Positions 55,385 through 63,796 of a stretch of DNA of 64,000 nucleotides are shown in pieces (position 1 is the first letter of the stretch; every line of letters begins with the position of its first letter). The DNA is from Companilactobacillus baiquanensis (GTDB lineage: Bacteria > Bacillota > Bacilli > Lactobacillales > Lactobacillaceae): assembly GCF_003946605.1 (NCBI RefSeq), contig NZ_RHOQ01000001.1:124001-188000 (forward strand), given 5' to 3'. Both the position numbers and the translations under genes were made by a program. The notes under the pieces were generated by a model. The model ran no database searches. It had not been told where the DNA came from and saw nothing but the letters and a program-made list of their open reading frames with translations.

Positions 55385-56311
55385 TTAAAGCAACATATTA
55401 ACTAGCTTTTTTAAACTTTCTTTTTCAGGTATTTCTGGCAACATGTTGATATCAAAAATTGCCTGATCCTTATATTCTTTGACCATAACTTGAGCGGCGT
55501 CAACGCCACTATCTATTACTTGTTCAGCCGTTTCAGCTAAGGCTTTATCTCCGGTACGTCCGGCCTCGGCAATCTTGTTCATGAAGTCATTACCATTTTT
55601 TCCGATCGCAAAAATTACTGGTAAGGTAAATTCACCGTTTTGTAGCATGTATAGAGGTCCAAATTCATTTTCAGAAGTATTGATGCCAATTAAATCAAAT
55701 ATTTCACTTTTAATTTGATAGGCGATACCAATTGTTCTGCCAATTTCACCTGCAGAATCAATTAATACATCTGAAGCATGCGCGGCCTGTGCACCAAAAC
55801 GACAGGCAAATTCAAACATGACAGCTGAACGAGCTTCAACTCGTTTAATATATTCGGCAATGTCTTCAACTGGCTTGATCATTTCTTCATCAGCTAATAA
55901 TTGATTAGTTGTGATTTCTTGAACAGCATCAATTTTACCTTGAAGGTCATCATCGTCAGCTGAACATTTTCTGAATTCAACGTCGATCAAGTCAGAAAAA
56001 TATTCGACCATAAAATTTAAATTGATCGCATCTGGTCCGGCTTGATGTTTTCTCATTAATTCGTTTCTAATATAGAACATTTGAGCAGCAGCAGCGGCAG
56101 ATTGAAGCGAATTTTCACGTAATTTATCTGCATCTCCGAAACCAGCAAACAAATAAAAGAATGCCGCGTGTAAAAATCTGCCTGAGTGTAGATATCCCTT
56201 AGCTTCATTGATAATGTCATTTTTATTTAATTCGATCAATCTCAACATATAATCTTCTAAATTGATCAATTTAGGATTCAATTTTGGAAATTGTTGGAAA
56301 GGAGATTCCAT
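55385..56311 (-). CDS. Polyprenyl-synthetase-fold protein lacking both aspartate-rich motifs
   Basis: A 308-residue protein related to trans-isoprenyl diphosphate synthases. SGRFLHAAFFYLFAGFG (residues 43-59) corresponds to the GKRLRP region, VEARSAVMFEFACRFGA (158-174) to the KTA-x-LFE block, and GIAYQIKSEIFDLIG (195-209) to the second Asp motif GIAFQI-x-DDxxD. The first DDxxD is missing (the region near 75-90 reads AQMFYIRNE) and the second is SEIFD. Magnesium-diphosphate chemistry should therefore be lost or altered. Candidate roles are a non-catalytic subunit or a lipid-binding protein. Last gene of a three-gene operon. Confidence 0.72.
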   Translation of the reverse strand: MESPFQQFPKLNPKLINLEDYMLRLIELNKNDIINEAKGYLHSGRFLHAAFFYLFAGFGDADKLRENSLQSAAAAAQMFYIRNELMRKHQAGPDAINLNFMVEYFSDLIDVEFRKCSADDDDLQGKIDAVQEITTNQLLADEEMIKPVEDIAEYIKRVEARSAVMFEFACRFGAQAAHASDVLIDSAGEIGRTIGIAYQIKSEIFDLIGINTSENEFGPLYMLQNGEFTLPVIFAIGKNGNDFMNKIAEAGRTGDKALAETAEQVIDSGVDAAQVMVKEYKDQAIFDINMLPEIPEKESLKKLVNMLL

Positions 56312-56326
56312 TAATTTTTACTCCCT

Positions 56327-57322
56327 TTATTTAAATTTATCGATTTCTACTTCTAGATTTTCAGCGATAGGTAAAAATACTTCTGTAAAGAATTTTTGAG
56401 ATTCAAATTTCTTTTGATCCTCGATGATATCATTACAACGTTTCCATGCCGCATTACGCATATTAGTTGCAAGATTTTTGCGAATAGAGTGTAAATGCTT
56501 TTTTAGATTAGCATCGGTTGCACCATAGGCTTGAATATAAAAGAAGATTATTTCGTTATAGGTGTTATCTAGTATCCAAAAGAAAGTATTTCTTAGTTGA
56601 GCAATATTCATCATTTGAGTGAAGACTTTACCTTTTAAGATTTGATCTTTAGTGAAGGTACTTGCAGAAACGATAATTGAATTTACTTGGCTCATATCAG
56701 CAATGTAGTTTGAATAATGCTCCCATTGTGATTCTTTGAGATCAATGCCGATTTTTTCTTTAATATCTTCTTTTGAAAGAGATTTTAATTGATTTAAGGT
56801 GTTTTCTTTTATTTCATCTTTTTCTTCAACGAGTTTTTTTTCAAGATTATAAAGAATGGTTTGATTTTCGTTCAAATATTTCATAACAACAGGCCAAATG
56901 ACTTTGTTAAAAGTATCATGAAAGTGATTGAACAGATCATCAGTATAAGTATTTAAAATTTGTTTATCTGATTCTTCGTCTTTAACATGAGAATCAAATT
57001 TCACAACGAGGGGAGTTCCTTCTTTTTTATCAGTCGTACCGAAAGTTACGCCACTTTTTTGACGTTGTTTGTCTTCCCATTCTTTCAGTTCATTCAAGTC
57101 GAGTAATCCTAAAGGCATAATTGTAATATCTGAATGAGTTGCCATTATTTGCAGTGCAAAAGGAGTTGTAATATTTTGTGTCTCTGTGAACGACTTTAAA
57201 GTTACACGTAATTTTTTTTGATTATCCAGATGATCCTCTGGGTCAGCATAAAAGGCTGAAGATTGAATCGGTGAATTTTCAAAACGATCATTTATTTGTT
57301 TTTTTAAATCATTAATATCCAT
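56327..57322 (-). CDS. Uncharacterised 331-residue protein of the prenyl-synthase-like operon
   Basis: I do not recognise a family. The protein is soluble-looking, without signal peptide or transmembrane helix. Residues 1-110 look mixed alpha/beta (TPFALQIMATHSDITIMPLGLL), a helix-rich acidic middle spans about 120-210 (NTYTDDLFNHFHDTFNKVIWP, VEEKDEIKENTLNQL), and a helical C-terminal half has aromatic-rich segments (NTFFWILDNTYNEIIFFYIQAYG). It has a single Cys. Its start abuts the stop of the upstream 93-codon gene and its stop lies 15 bases before the synthase-like gene, so the three are one transcriptional unit. Confidence 0.8.
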   Translation of the reverse strand: MDINDLKKQINDRFENSPIQSSAFYADPEDHLDNQKKLRVTLKSFTETQNITTPFALQIMATHSDITIMPLGLLDLNELKEWEDKQRQKSGVTFGTTDKKEGTPLVVKFDSHVKDEESDKQILNTYTDDLFNHFHDTFNKVIWPVVMKYLNENQTILYNLEKKLVEEKDEIKENTLNQLKSLSKEDIKEKIGIDLKESQWEHYSNYIADMSQVNSIIVSASTFTKDQILKGKVFTQMMNIAQLRNTFFWILDNTYNEIIFFYIQAYGATDANLKKHLHSIRKNLATNMRNAAWKRCNDIIEDQKKFESQKFFTEVFLPIAENLEVEIDKFK

Positions 57323-57604
57323 TTATTTATTATCCTTATCTACATCGTATTTAACTTTTAATTCTTGTAATTTTTTTTGACCTTCATTTGTTAAGGTTGC
57401 ATCTTTAAGAGTTACTGTTGCTAAAGAGTAATTTTCAATAGCCTCAATTTTAAGATTTTCAAACCAATCACTATTTTGAACTTCTTCAACTGTTTTATAT
57501 AACATTGATGTTTTATTTAATTGTCGATTTGAAGTGAAGTAATTGCGATCAACATCTTTTAGTAATTGATAAATAGATTCTTCCATAGTCACATTAATTG
57601 TCAT
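57323..57604 (-). CDS. Small uncharacterised protein, first gene of the prenyl-synthase-like operon
   Basis: A 93-residue protein with no recognised family. It is acidic-to-neutral, with likely helices at residues 7-20 and 35-45, two beta strands (LATVTLKDATL), and a charged C-terminal helix. One Trp (in SDWFEN), no Cys, no CaaX-like end and no double-glycine leader, so nothing marks it as a prenylated pheromone precursor. Ribosome binding site GGAGA lies upstream of the ATG on the minus strand. The next gene starts directly at its stop codon. Confidence 0.75.
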   Translation of the reverse strand: MTINVTMEESIYQLLKDVDRNYFTSNRQLNKTSMLYKTVEEVQNSDWFENLKIEAIENYSLATVTLKDATLTNEGQKKLQELKVKYDVDKDNK

Positions 57605-57627
57605 AATTGATTCTCCATTCCTATTTA

Positions 57628-57633
57628 ATTATA
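57628..57633 (-). promoter_or_regulatory. Candidate -10 of the prenyl-synthase-like operon
   Basis: TATAAT on the minus strand, 24 bases before the first gene; the -35 (TATTAT at 17-base spacing) is weak. Confidence 0.35.
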
Positions 57634-57697
57634 GTTTACCGAAAATCAAAATAATAAAAAATTAGTAAAATTCCTAAGTTAAAAGAAATTGTCCATC

Positions 57698-57706
57698 TGT
57701 TATGAT
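57698..57706 (+). promoter_or_regulatory. Candidate extended -10 promoter for the HMA-EamA pair
   Basis: TG-T-TATGAT, 37 bases before the HMA gene; no strong -35. Confidence 0.4.
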
Positions 57707-57742
57707 AAAAAAGTAATAAAATTGATATATGGAGGGAATATT

Positions 57743-57946
57743 ATGTCAAAGAAAATTTTAATTAGCGGTTTACATTGCGAGAAGTGTCCAGTACATATCG
57801 CAGAAATGATTAAAGATATACCTGGAGTTGAAAAGCAGGAGAAAGATATGGACAAAATGACTTTAACTCTAACTGGTAATATGGATTTAACTAAAATCCA
57901 AGAAGCTCTAAGCAGCAAACCATTTACTGTTGAGGAGATTGCTTAA
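57743..57946 (+). CDS. Small HMA-domain metal-binding protein (CopZ-like)
   Basis: A 67-residue single heavy-metal-associated domain. The metal site is GLHCEKCP with Cys12 and Cys15, in place of the canonical GMxCxxC; the ferredoxin-like beta-alpha-beta pattern follows (VEKQEKDMDKMTLTLTG). Single-domain HMA proteins carry Cu(I) to P-type ATPases, but no copA or copY is nearby. The ATG at 57743 follows GGAGGG. Its stop overlaps the start of an EamA transporter gene (TAATG), so the two are translationally coupled. Confidence 0.87.
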   Translation: MSKKILISGLHCEKCPVHIAEMIKDIPGVEKQEKDMDKMTLTLTGNMDLTKIQEALSSKPFTVEEIA

Positions 57947-58827
57947 TGAAGTCGGCTTCAAACAAAAAAGCTCAACTTTTAGGAGTTGAGCTTAATTTAA
58001 TTTCTCTATTGTTCAGTAGTATTAGTCCAGTATTAAACAAATTTTCATTGGTTAGTTTAAATCCTATTTTAGGTGCCTTATTAACTAGTGTCTTTGCGGC
58101 AATTCTGAATTTGATTTTAGTTTTTATTATGTATCATGATTTTTCTATTATAAAAAATAAATGGGTGATCTTTTTAGGATTATCAAATGCAGTCGGGGTT
58201 ATTTTACAATATGTGGCCTTATCGCTATTGAGTCCCGTTACAGTTACATTGATCGCACGTATTTATTTAGTTTACGTATTTGTGTTGTCTTACGTATTCT
58301 TAAAAGAAAAATTGACCAAGTTAGATTATTTAGCAATTGTCTTATGTATTGCTGGATCGATCTTTGTTTCTCAAGGACGAATCCAGATCGATAATGTTTG
58401 GGGAATTCTTTGTGCCTTTATTTATCCATTGATGTACGCAATCAATAATATAATTGCTAAATATTTAGTTGAAGATAATAATCCAGGGAATGTTTTATTT
58501 TATAATCATTTAGTTTCTGCAGCTATGCTTTTGATCTATGCATTGTTTGCTCCAGGAACTTTCTCAGGTATCCAAGCTAAAGCTGTCACATTTAACTTTT
58601 TTGGAGCTTTCTTTAATGGATTTTTATCATTATTATTGTTCTATACAAGTTTGAAATTTATTACTGCAGGGAAGGCTAATATTGTCCGTGCTTTAGGACC
58701 AATAGTAGTTATAATTTATTCATACTTCTTCTTCCCAATACAAATTACAACTAATATTATTTTAGGTGCTTTGTTGTTGATTTCTTCAACCGCAATAGTA
58801 ACTTTTACTAAGACGAAGAATGCTTAG
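57946..58827 (+). CDS. EamA/DMT-superfamily permease
   Basis: A 293-residue membrane protein with ten predicted hydrophobic helices in two EamA repeats; the first ends at about residue 140 (VFLKEKLTKLDYLAIVLCIAGSIFV) and the second runs to the end. Members export amino acids, metabolites or metals; the substrate is unknown. Coupling to an HMA protein suggests a metal or metal-chelate link, which is inference. Ends near a hairpin of the repeat family. Confidence 0.88.
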   Translation: MKSASNKKAQLLGVELNLISLLFSSISPVLNKFSLVSLNPILGALLTSVFAAILNLILVFIMYHDFSIIKNKWVIFLGLSNAVGVILQYVALSLLSPVTVTLIARIYLVYVFVLSYVFLKEKLTKLDYLAIVLCIAGSIFVSQGRIQIDNVWGILCAFIYPLMYAINNIIAKYLVEDNNPGNVLFYNHLVSAAMLLIYALFAPGTFSGIQAKAVTFNFFGAFFNGFLSLLLFYTSLKFITAGKANIVRALGPIVVIIYSYFFFPIQITTNIILGALLLISSTAIVTFTKTKNA

Positions 58828-58844
58828 TTAGAAAAATATCGAGT

Positions 58845-58885
58845 AGACCTAGTAATCCAAAAATCGGGTTGCTAGGTCTTTTTGT
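58845..58885. repeat. Hairpin repeat, diverged copy B (terminator-like)
   Basis: AGACCTAGTAATCC (58845-58858) pairs with GGGTTGCTAGGTCT (58866-58879), two G-T pairs, followed by TTTTTG. Shares the core AGTAATCC with hairpins at 41129, 61558 and 63831; TCGAG just before it also matches the larger element. Confidence 0.65.
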
Positions 58886-58909
58886 TTTTACTCTCTTTAA
58901 CTAGATACA

Positions 58910-58918
58910 TGGTATAAT
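58910..58918 (+). promoter_or_regulatory. Extended -10 promoter for tex
   Basis: TG-G-TATAAT at 58910-58918, 54 bases before the gene. Confidence 0.5.
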
Positions 58919-58971
58919 TGCTAGCGTCGTTTAACTACAAATAAGCAACTTGATTAAAACTGGAGGATAAC

Positions 58972-61167
58972 ATGGTAGTAAATAAATCAAAAAAAGATTT
59001 AATTGATTTTGTCAAACCTGTTCAACAACAATTAAATCAGTACAAATTTCAGCAAATTAAAGCAGTTTTGGAATTGTTGGATGAAGATAATACTGTGCCC
59101 TTTATTGCCCGTTATCGAAAGGAACGTACCGGTACTTTGGACGAAGTTTCTATTCGTGAAATTGAAGATGAAGCACATCGATTAATGAAATTAGATCAAC
59201 GTCGTGAAGATGTAATTAATTTGATCCAAGAGCAGGGTAAATTAACTCCTAAGTTAAAAGAACAGCTTGAACATGCAACAGTTTTACAACAAGTAGAAGA
59301 TCTGTATCTTCCGTATAAGCAGAAAAAGCAAACTAAGGCTAGTATTGCCAAAGAATCTGGACTAGAACCCTTAGCAAATTGGTTATTGAGTTTTCCAGCT
59401 GAAAACTTGAATAATAAAGCAACGTCATTCATAGATCCTAATAAAAATTTAGCTGATTTAGAATCAGTCTGGGCTGGAGTTCATGAGATCTTAGCCGAGA
59501 AATTCAGTGAAAAAGCTAGTTTTCGTGAATGGATCAGAGGTTATACATTTCAAAACGGTGAGCTAACCAGCAAAGTAAAACGTGGCGCCAAAGAAAAAGA
59601 TGAAGGTCAAACATATGAAACATATTATGACTTTCAACAATCATTGAAACAGATCCCTCCATATCGTATTTTAGCGATCAATCGTGGTGAACGTGAAAAA
59701 ATATTAACTGTTGGTGTCTCAGTTGATACTGATATTATTTTTAAATATGGATATTCAAAAATAATAGGTCAAAAAAAGGGTCCAGCTGTTAAAAAAGTAG
59801 AAGAGGCCTTTTTAGACTCGTATAAACGATTTTTGGGACCAGCTATTGAAAGAGAAATTCGTCGTAAGCTATCTGATCAAGCTAATGAACATGCAATCAA
59901 AGTTTTTGGGAATAATTTATATCATCTCTTGATGATGTCGCCATTGAAAGGCAAAGTTGTCATGGGCTTTGATCCCGCTTATCGTACGGGATGTAAATTA
60001 GCAATTGTGGATGCTAACGGACGCTTTTTGACCAAGCAAGTGATATATCCTCATAAACCAGCAAATAAAGAGAAAAGAGCAGCTGCTAGCACCGAGTTTG
60101 AAAAATTACTCGAAGACTATCAAGTTGAGATGATTGCTATCGGTAATGGAACTGCTAGCCGAGAATCAGAAGAATTTGTCAGTGGTATTTTAAAAACTTT
60201 GAAACGTCCAGTTTATTATGTAATTGTTAATGAGGCAGGTGCTTCAGTTTATTCAGCAAGTGAAAATGCCCGAAAAGAGTTTGGTGATCTTCATGTAGAG
60301 GAACGTTCAGCAATTAGTATTGGACGCAGATTGCAAGATCCATTAGCTGAATTGATCAAAGTCGATCCTAAAGCAATTGGTGTAGGACAGTATCAACATG
60401 ATGTTCCTGAAAAGGATTTAGATGAACAACTAGATCGAGTGGTAGAAACGGCTGTGAATCAAGTCGGGGTAAACGTTAATACAGCAAGCCCGGAATTATT
60501 AACTCATATTTCAGGATTAACTAAAACTACAGCTAAAAACATCGTTAATTTTCGAAATGATAATGGGACCTTTAATGATCGGAAATCTTTAAAATTAGTT
60601 CCAAGATTAGGACCAAAAGCCTATCAGCAATCAGTTGGATTTTTGAGGATTATCTCTGGAAATGATCCATTAGATAATACTGATATTCATCCGGAAAGTT
60701 ATGCAGCAACACGCAAATTATTAACTGGGATCGGGATGTCTAATGAAAAAATCGGTACTACTGAAATCCATCAAAGCTTGATGAAGTTAAATAAAAGTGA
60801 ATGGTCTCAAAAGCTAAATATTGGTGAACAGACGCTGTCTGATATTATTGACGGGCTAAGTAAACCAGGACGAGATCTTCGTGACAGTATGCCCGCACCG
60901 CTTCTTAGACAAGATGTGTTAAGTATGGATGATCTTAAACCAGGTATGGAACTGCAAGGAACGGTTCGAAATGTAATCGACTTTGGTGCTTTTGTTGATA
61001 TTGGCGTAAAACAAGACGGATTAGTCCATATTTCACAATTGGCCGATCGATATGTCAGTGATCCAAGTACGGTAGTTACAATTGGAGATATTGTGACTGT
61101 CTGGGTATTGAGCGTTGATAAGGACCGCAATCGTATTCAGTTGACGATGCGTCAAGATCATGAATAA
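58972..61167 (+). CDS. tex: Tex-like RNA-binding protein (YhgF family)
   Basis: A 731-residue protein. The N-terminal helical domain holds PFIARYRKERTGTLDE; a YqgF/RuvX-like nuclease-fold domain lies near residues 325-450 (MGFDPAYRTGCKLAIVD, IGNGTASRESEEF); a helix-hairpin-helix region (VNVNTASPELLTHISGL, KLVPRLGPKAYQQSVGF) and a C-terminal S1 domain (LQGTVRNVIDFGAFVDIGVKQDGLVHIS) follow. Tex proteins bind nucleic acid and affect transcription and toxin gene expression in other bacteria. Intact. Confidence 0.95.
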   Translation: MVVNKSKKDLIDFVKPVQQQLNQYKFQQIKAVLELLDEDNTVPFIARYRKERTGTLDEVSIREIEDEAHRLMKLDQRREDVINLIQEQGKLTPKLKEQLEHATVLQQVEDLYLPYKQKKQTKASIAKESGLEPLANWLLSFPAENLNNKATSFIDPNKNLADLESVWAGVHEILAEKFSEKASFREWIRGYTFQNGELTSKVKRGAKEKDEGQTYETYYDFQQSLKQIPPYRILAINRGEREKILTVGVSVDTDIIFKYGYSKIIGQKKGPAVKKVEEAFLDSYKRFLGPAIEREIRRKLSDQANEHAIKVFGNNLYHLLMMSPLKGKVVMGFDPAYRTGCKLAIVDANGRFLTKQVIYPHKPANKEKRAAASTEFEKLLEDYQVEMIAIGNGTASRESEEFVSGILKTLKRPVYYVIVNEAGASVYSASENARKEFGDLHVEERSAISIGRRLQDPLAELIKVDPKAIGVGQYQHDVPEKDLDEQLDRVVETAVNQVGVNVNTASPELLTHISGLTKTTAKNIVNFRNDNGTFNDRKSLKLVPRLGPKAYQQSVGFLRIISGNDPLDNTDIHPESYAATRKLLTGIGMSNEKIGTTEIHQSLMKLNKSEWSQKLNIGEQTLSDIIDGLSKPGRDLRDSMPAPLLRQDVLSMDDLKPGMELQGTVRNVIDFGAFVDIGVKQDGLVHISQLADRYVSDPSTVVTIGDIVTVWVLSVDKDRNRIQLTMRQDHE

Positions 61168-61215
61168 CAAGTTAGTCATCCCAAATAGTATAATTACTCT
61201 TGGAGGGGATACTTT

Positions 61216-61527
61216 ATGGCTGACAATTTAGAAAATAGAACTTTTGCGATCATTGATGAAATGTATCAGGATCTCAAAGATAATAATCGTGATCAAGAAC
61301 TCTTGGATTTAGCTTTAAAGGCAGCAACAGCCCTTGATAAGGGAGTAAATGCACAAATTGTCGCAACAAAAATGGTTAATGGGTTTAGTTTGTATATTTT
61401 AACTCATAAAAGAGAAAGTTTTGGTCCTAAAATAGGTCAGAGCCTTTCTGAATTAACCAAAATAGCCAGAACTGGTGGTTATGTGTGGAGTTCCATTGGC
61501 TTAGGGGATTTACGAGTACAATTTTAA
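61216..61527 (+). CDS. Probable bacteriocin immunity protein (EntA_Immun-like)
   Basis: A 103-residue, mostly helical cytosolic protein. The arrangement of helices and the C-terminal block LSELTKIARTGGYVWSSIGLGDLRVQF (in parts) resemble the enterocin A/pediocin-like immunity family, whose members protect against class IIa bacteriocins by binding the mannose permease. No bacteriocin, double-glycine leader peptide, ABC transporter or histidine kinase gene is next to it, so it would be an orphan immunity gene. Ribosome binding site TGGAGGGG. Assignment is from pattern memory and should be treated as probable. Confidence 0.6.
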   Translation: MADNLENRTFAIIDEMYQDLKDNNRDQELLDLALKAATALDKGVNAQIVATKMVNGFSLYILTHKRESFGPKIGQSLSELTKIARTGGYVWSSIGLGDLRVQF

Positions 61528-61530
61528 AAG

Positions 61531-61632
61531 AAACATGTTCAGCTTTCGAGCATTAAGACAGGTCCAGTAATCCGATTTTGGATTACTGGGCCTGTTTATT
61601 TTAAGTGGAAAAAATTATGTTTTGTTCCAGAC
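61531..61632 (+). repeat. Intergenic repeat element, copy 1 (about 102 bases)
   Basis: Contains CATGTTCAGCTTTCGAGC, a 16-pair hairpin (61558-61573 with 61580-61595, core CCAGTAATCC), then TTTTAAGTGGAAAAAAT and TTTTGTTCCAGAC. The same blocks in the same order occur in reverse orientation at 63797-63908. It follows the immunity-like gene in the sense direction and probably ends its transcript. Confidence 0.85.
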
Positions 61633-61690
61633 CATTTTTTAAGTTCAGATATTATTAAATTCTTTTTATTAGGGATTTAACCAATTCATT

Positions 61691-61718
61691 TTGATGCTTA
61701 CTTTTGAAATAATATAAA
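61691..61718 (+). promoter_or_regulatory. Candidate moaA promoter
   Basis: TTGATG (61691-61696), 16 bases, TATAAA (61713-61718), 21 bases before the moaA start. Confidence 0.5.
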
Positions 61719-61738
61719 CAAGATAGCGAGGGATAAAT

Positions 61739-62737
61739 ATGGAAAAATTATATGATAGTTACGGTCGATTACATGATTATGTTCGTCTTTCAATTACTGA
61801 TAGATGCAATTTGCGTTGCGTTTATTGCATGCCAAAAGAGGGACTCCCGTTTTTCCCAACAGATAAAGTGTTATCCCAGGATGAAATTGTTAAATTGATT
61901 GAGAATTTTTCTGAAATGGGTGTATCAAAAGTTAGAATCACAGGTGGAGAACCATTATTAAGAACTGATGTGGTTGATATTATTCGACGCATCAAAGACG
62001 TTGATGGAATTGAGGATGTTTCCATAACTACTAATGGATTATTTTTGGCTAAAAAAGCCAAGGCACTAAAAGAAGCTGGACTTGACCGATTAAATATAAG
62101 TTTAGATACTTTTAAACCAGATAGATACAATGAAATAACTCGTGGTGGAAGTATCGATCAGGTGCTAGAAGGAATTGAGGCTGCTAGTGAACTCAACTTC
62201 AGAAAGATCAAACTTAATGTAGTGCTGATCAAAGGTCAAAATGATGACGAAGTTTTAGATTTTCTAGAATATACGAGAAATCATAATGTGAATGTCCGAT
62301 TCATTGAATTTATGCCAATTGGTAATCCAATCAAAATGTGGAAAAAAGAGTATGTTGGATTAGATAATGTTTTTAAAATATGTGAAGAAAATGACTTTAA
62401 ATATGACCCAATTGAGTTGAAGGGAAATGGTCCATCGGACAATTATCAAATTTCTGGATTTAAGGGCAGTTTTGGATTGATCCATCCGATCAGCGCTAAA
62501 TTCTGTGAAAATTGTAATCGTATGCGTATTACTGCTGACGGCTATGTCAAGGCTTGTTTGTACTGGAATGAAGAGATCGATATTCGTAAGGCGATCCCTG
62601 ACAAAAAAGAATTTCGTCGTTTGATTCAAAAATCATTAGATAATAAACCTTTAAATCATGAAATGGCCATGGATGAGGCAGATAAGATCATAGATAAAGC
62701 CCCAACTTGGCGACATATGAGTCAAATAGGCGGATAA
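61739..62737 (+). CDS. moaA: GTP 3',8-cyclase MoaA
   Basis: A 332-residue radical SAM enzyme for the first step of molybdenum cofactor synthesis. The N-terminal cluster is Cys23, Cys27 and Cys30 in DRCNLRCVYC; TGGEPLLR and the C-terminal cluster (FCENCNRMR plus a later Cys in VKACLYW) follow; the chain ends in the conserved Gly-Gly tail. Complete. No other moa/moe gene is inside the window, but the partial NarL-type regulator at the end hints that a molybdoenzyme locus such as nitrate reductase continues beyond it. Confidence 0.96.
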   Translation: MEKLYDSYGRLHDYVRLSITDRCNLRCVYCMPKEGLPFFPTDKVLSQDEIVKLIENFSEMGVSKVRITGGEPLLRTDVVDIIRRIKDVDGIEDVSITTNGLFLAKKAKALKEAGLDRLNISLDTFKPDRYNEITRGGSIDQVLEGIEAASELNFRKIKLNVVLIKGQNDDEVLDFLEYTRNHNVNVRFIEFMPIGNPIKMWKKEYVGLDNVFKICEENDFKYDPIELKGNGPSDNYQISGFKGSFGLIHPISAKFCENCNRMRITADGYVKACLYWNEEIDIRKAIPDKKEFRRLIQKSLDNKPLNHEMAMDEADKIIDKAPTWRHMSQIGG

Positions 62738-62892
62738 AGCTGTTATTACAAGGTTTATCAGTAAGAAAATTCTTATAAAGCAGGTTTAACCCTGTAAAAG
62801 TTACTTATTTTATAATATTATAATTATAGTAATAAAGTTTTTTCAGGTTGATAAATTGTCGACACTTGTAGGCAGATTTTGGAGAAATAATA

Positions 62893-63792
62893 GTGAAAGA
62901 AATAAATATTGATGTATTCATAAAACGTCGGAAACAACTTAAATTATCACAAGTAAAACTTTGTGAAGGAATATGTACTCAAGCAACACTCAGTAAATTT
63001 GAGAATAACGGTCGTGTACCATCGTTATCGATCTTGAATAAACTGTGTGTTCGTTTGGGTCTAATCGTTGATGATCTATACCAAAGTTCTACGGCCAATA
63101 CTTCTAGACTTCATGATTTACTAGATACCGCCGAGAAGAAATTGATGATGGAGGATTATCAGGAAGTTATCAAGTTGTTAGACGAAATTGATCCCGAAAA
63201 AATTGAATTTGCACCGCTTAAAACTCAATTTTACTATTTAAGGGGATTATTGAATGCGCTAACAAATCAGCAGCCAGTTGATGTTCTCTTTGATTTTTCG
63301 CAGATCCTAGATGATTTAGATGATGAGCATGAAACAATTTTTACGCAACTAGCTTATGTTGGATCAGGAATAATGTACTCTCGGAAAAAACAATTTAGTA
63401 AGGCCGACTTTTATTTTGATAAAATTTGCCAATTCATCGATGAATATCGTCAAAACTCAAATCCTGATGAAGAAGATAAAGACAATTACTATTTAAGAAT
63501 ATTGACCTTGATTTTCTTTACAGCAGAATATCATGCTCAACAAAATGACTTTAGAGTCAGTGATAATTTAGTTAAATTAGGTGTTAAATTATGTTCTGAA
63601 TATCATGTCACATATTATTTACCAAGATTAAAATTATTGGAAACACAAAATGCCATCAGTGAAGGCAAACCAAGAGATTTGATCGACCAGTTAATGAATG
63701 AAACGCTTGCTTTTGGGCGTATAAATAATAATCAGGTCGTTGAAGTTAGATTAGCAGCTTTAAAAAAACAATATGAAACTTTGAATAAATAA
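62893..63792 (+). CDS. XRE-family regulator with TPR-like domain (PlcR/RNPP-like)
   Basis: A 299-residue protein. Residues 8-62 form an XRE helix-turn-helix (RRKQLKLSQVKLCEGICTQATLSKFENNGRVPSLSILNKLC), and the rest is helical with TPR-like repeats, matching PlcR-type regulators that sense secreted peptides. Start is GTG at 62893 with GGAGA upstream; several TATAAT-like boxes (near 62810-62830) lie in the gap. No short pheromone gene is seen on either side, so the signal, if any, is encoded elsewhere. It is bracketed with moaA by inverted repeat copies. Confidence 0.8.
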   Translation: MKEINIDVFIKRRKQLKLSQVKLCEGICTQATLSKFENNGRVPSLSILNKLCVRLGLIVDDLYQSSTANTSRLHDLLDTAEKKLMMEDYQEVIKLLDEIDPEKIEFAPLKTQFYYLRGLLNALTNQQPVDVLFDFSQILDDLDDEHETIFTQLAYVGSGIMYSRKKQFSKADFYFDKICQFIDEYRQNSNPDEEDKDNYYLRILTLIFFTAEYHAQQNDFRVSDNLVKLGVKLCSEYHVTYYLPRLKLLETQNAISEGKPRDLIDQLMNETLAFGRINNNQVVEVRLAALKKQYETLNK

Positions 63793-63796
63793 TAAT

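Noticed and set aside
57323..57604. 93-residue protein as a ComX-like prenylated pheromone
   Set aside because: ComX precursors carry a modified Trp near the C-terminus and are next to ComQ, ComP and ComA; here the single Trp is central, no histidine kinase is adjacent and the synthase lacks its aspartates.
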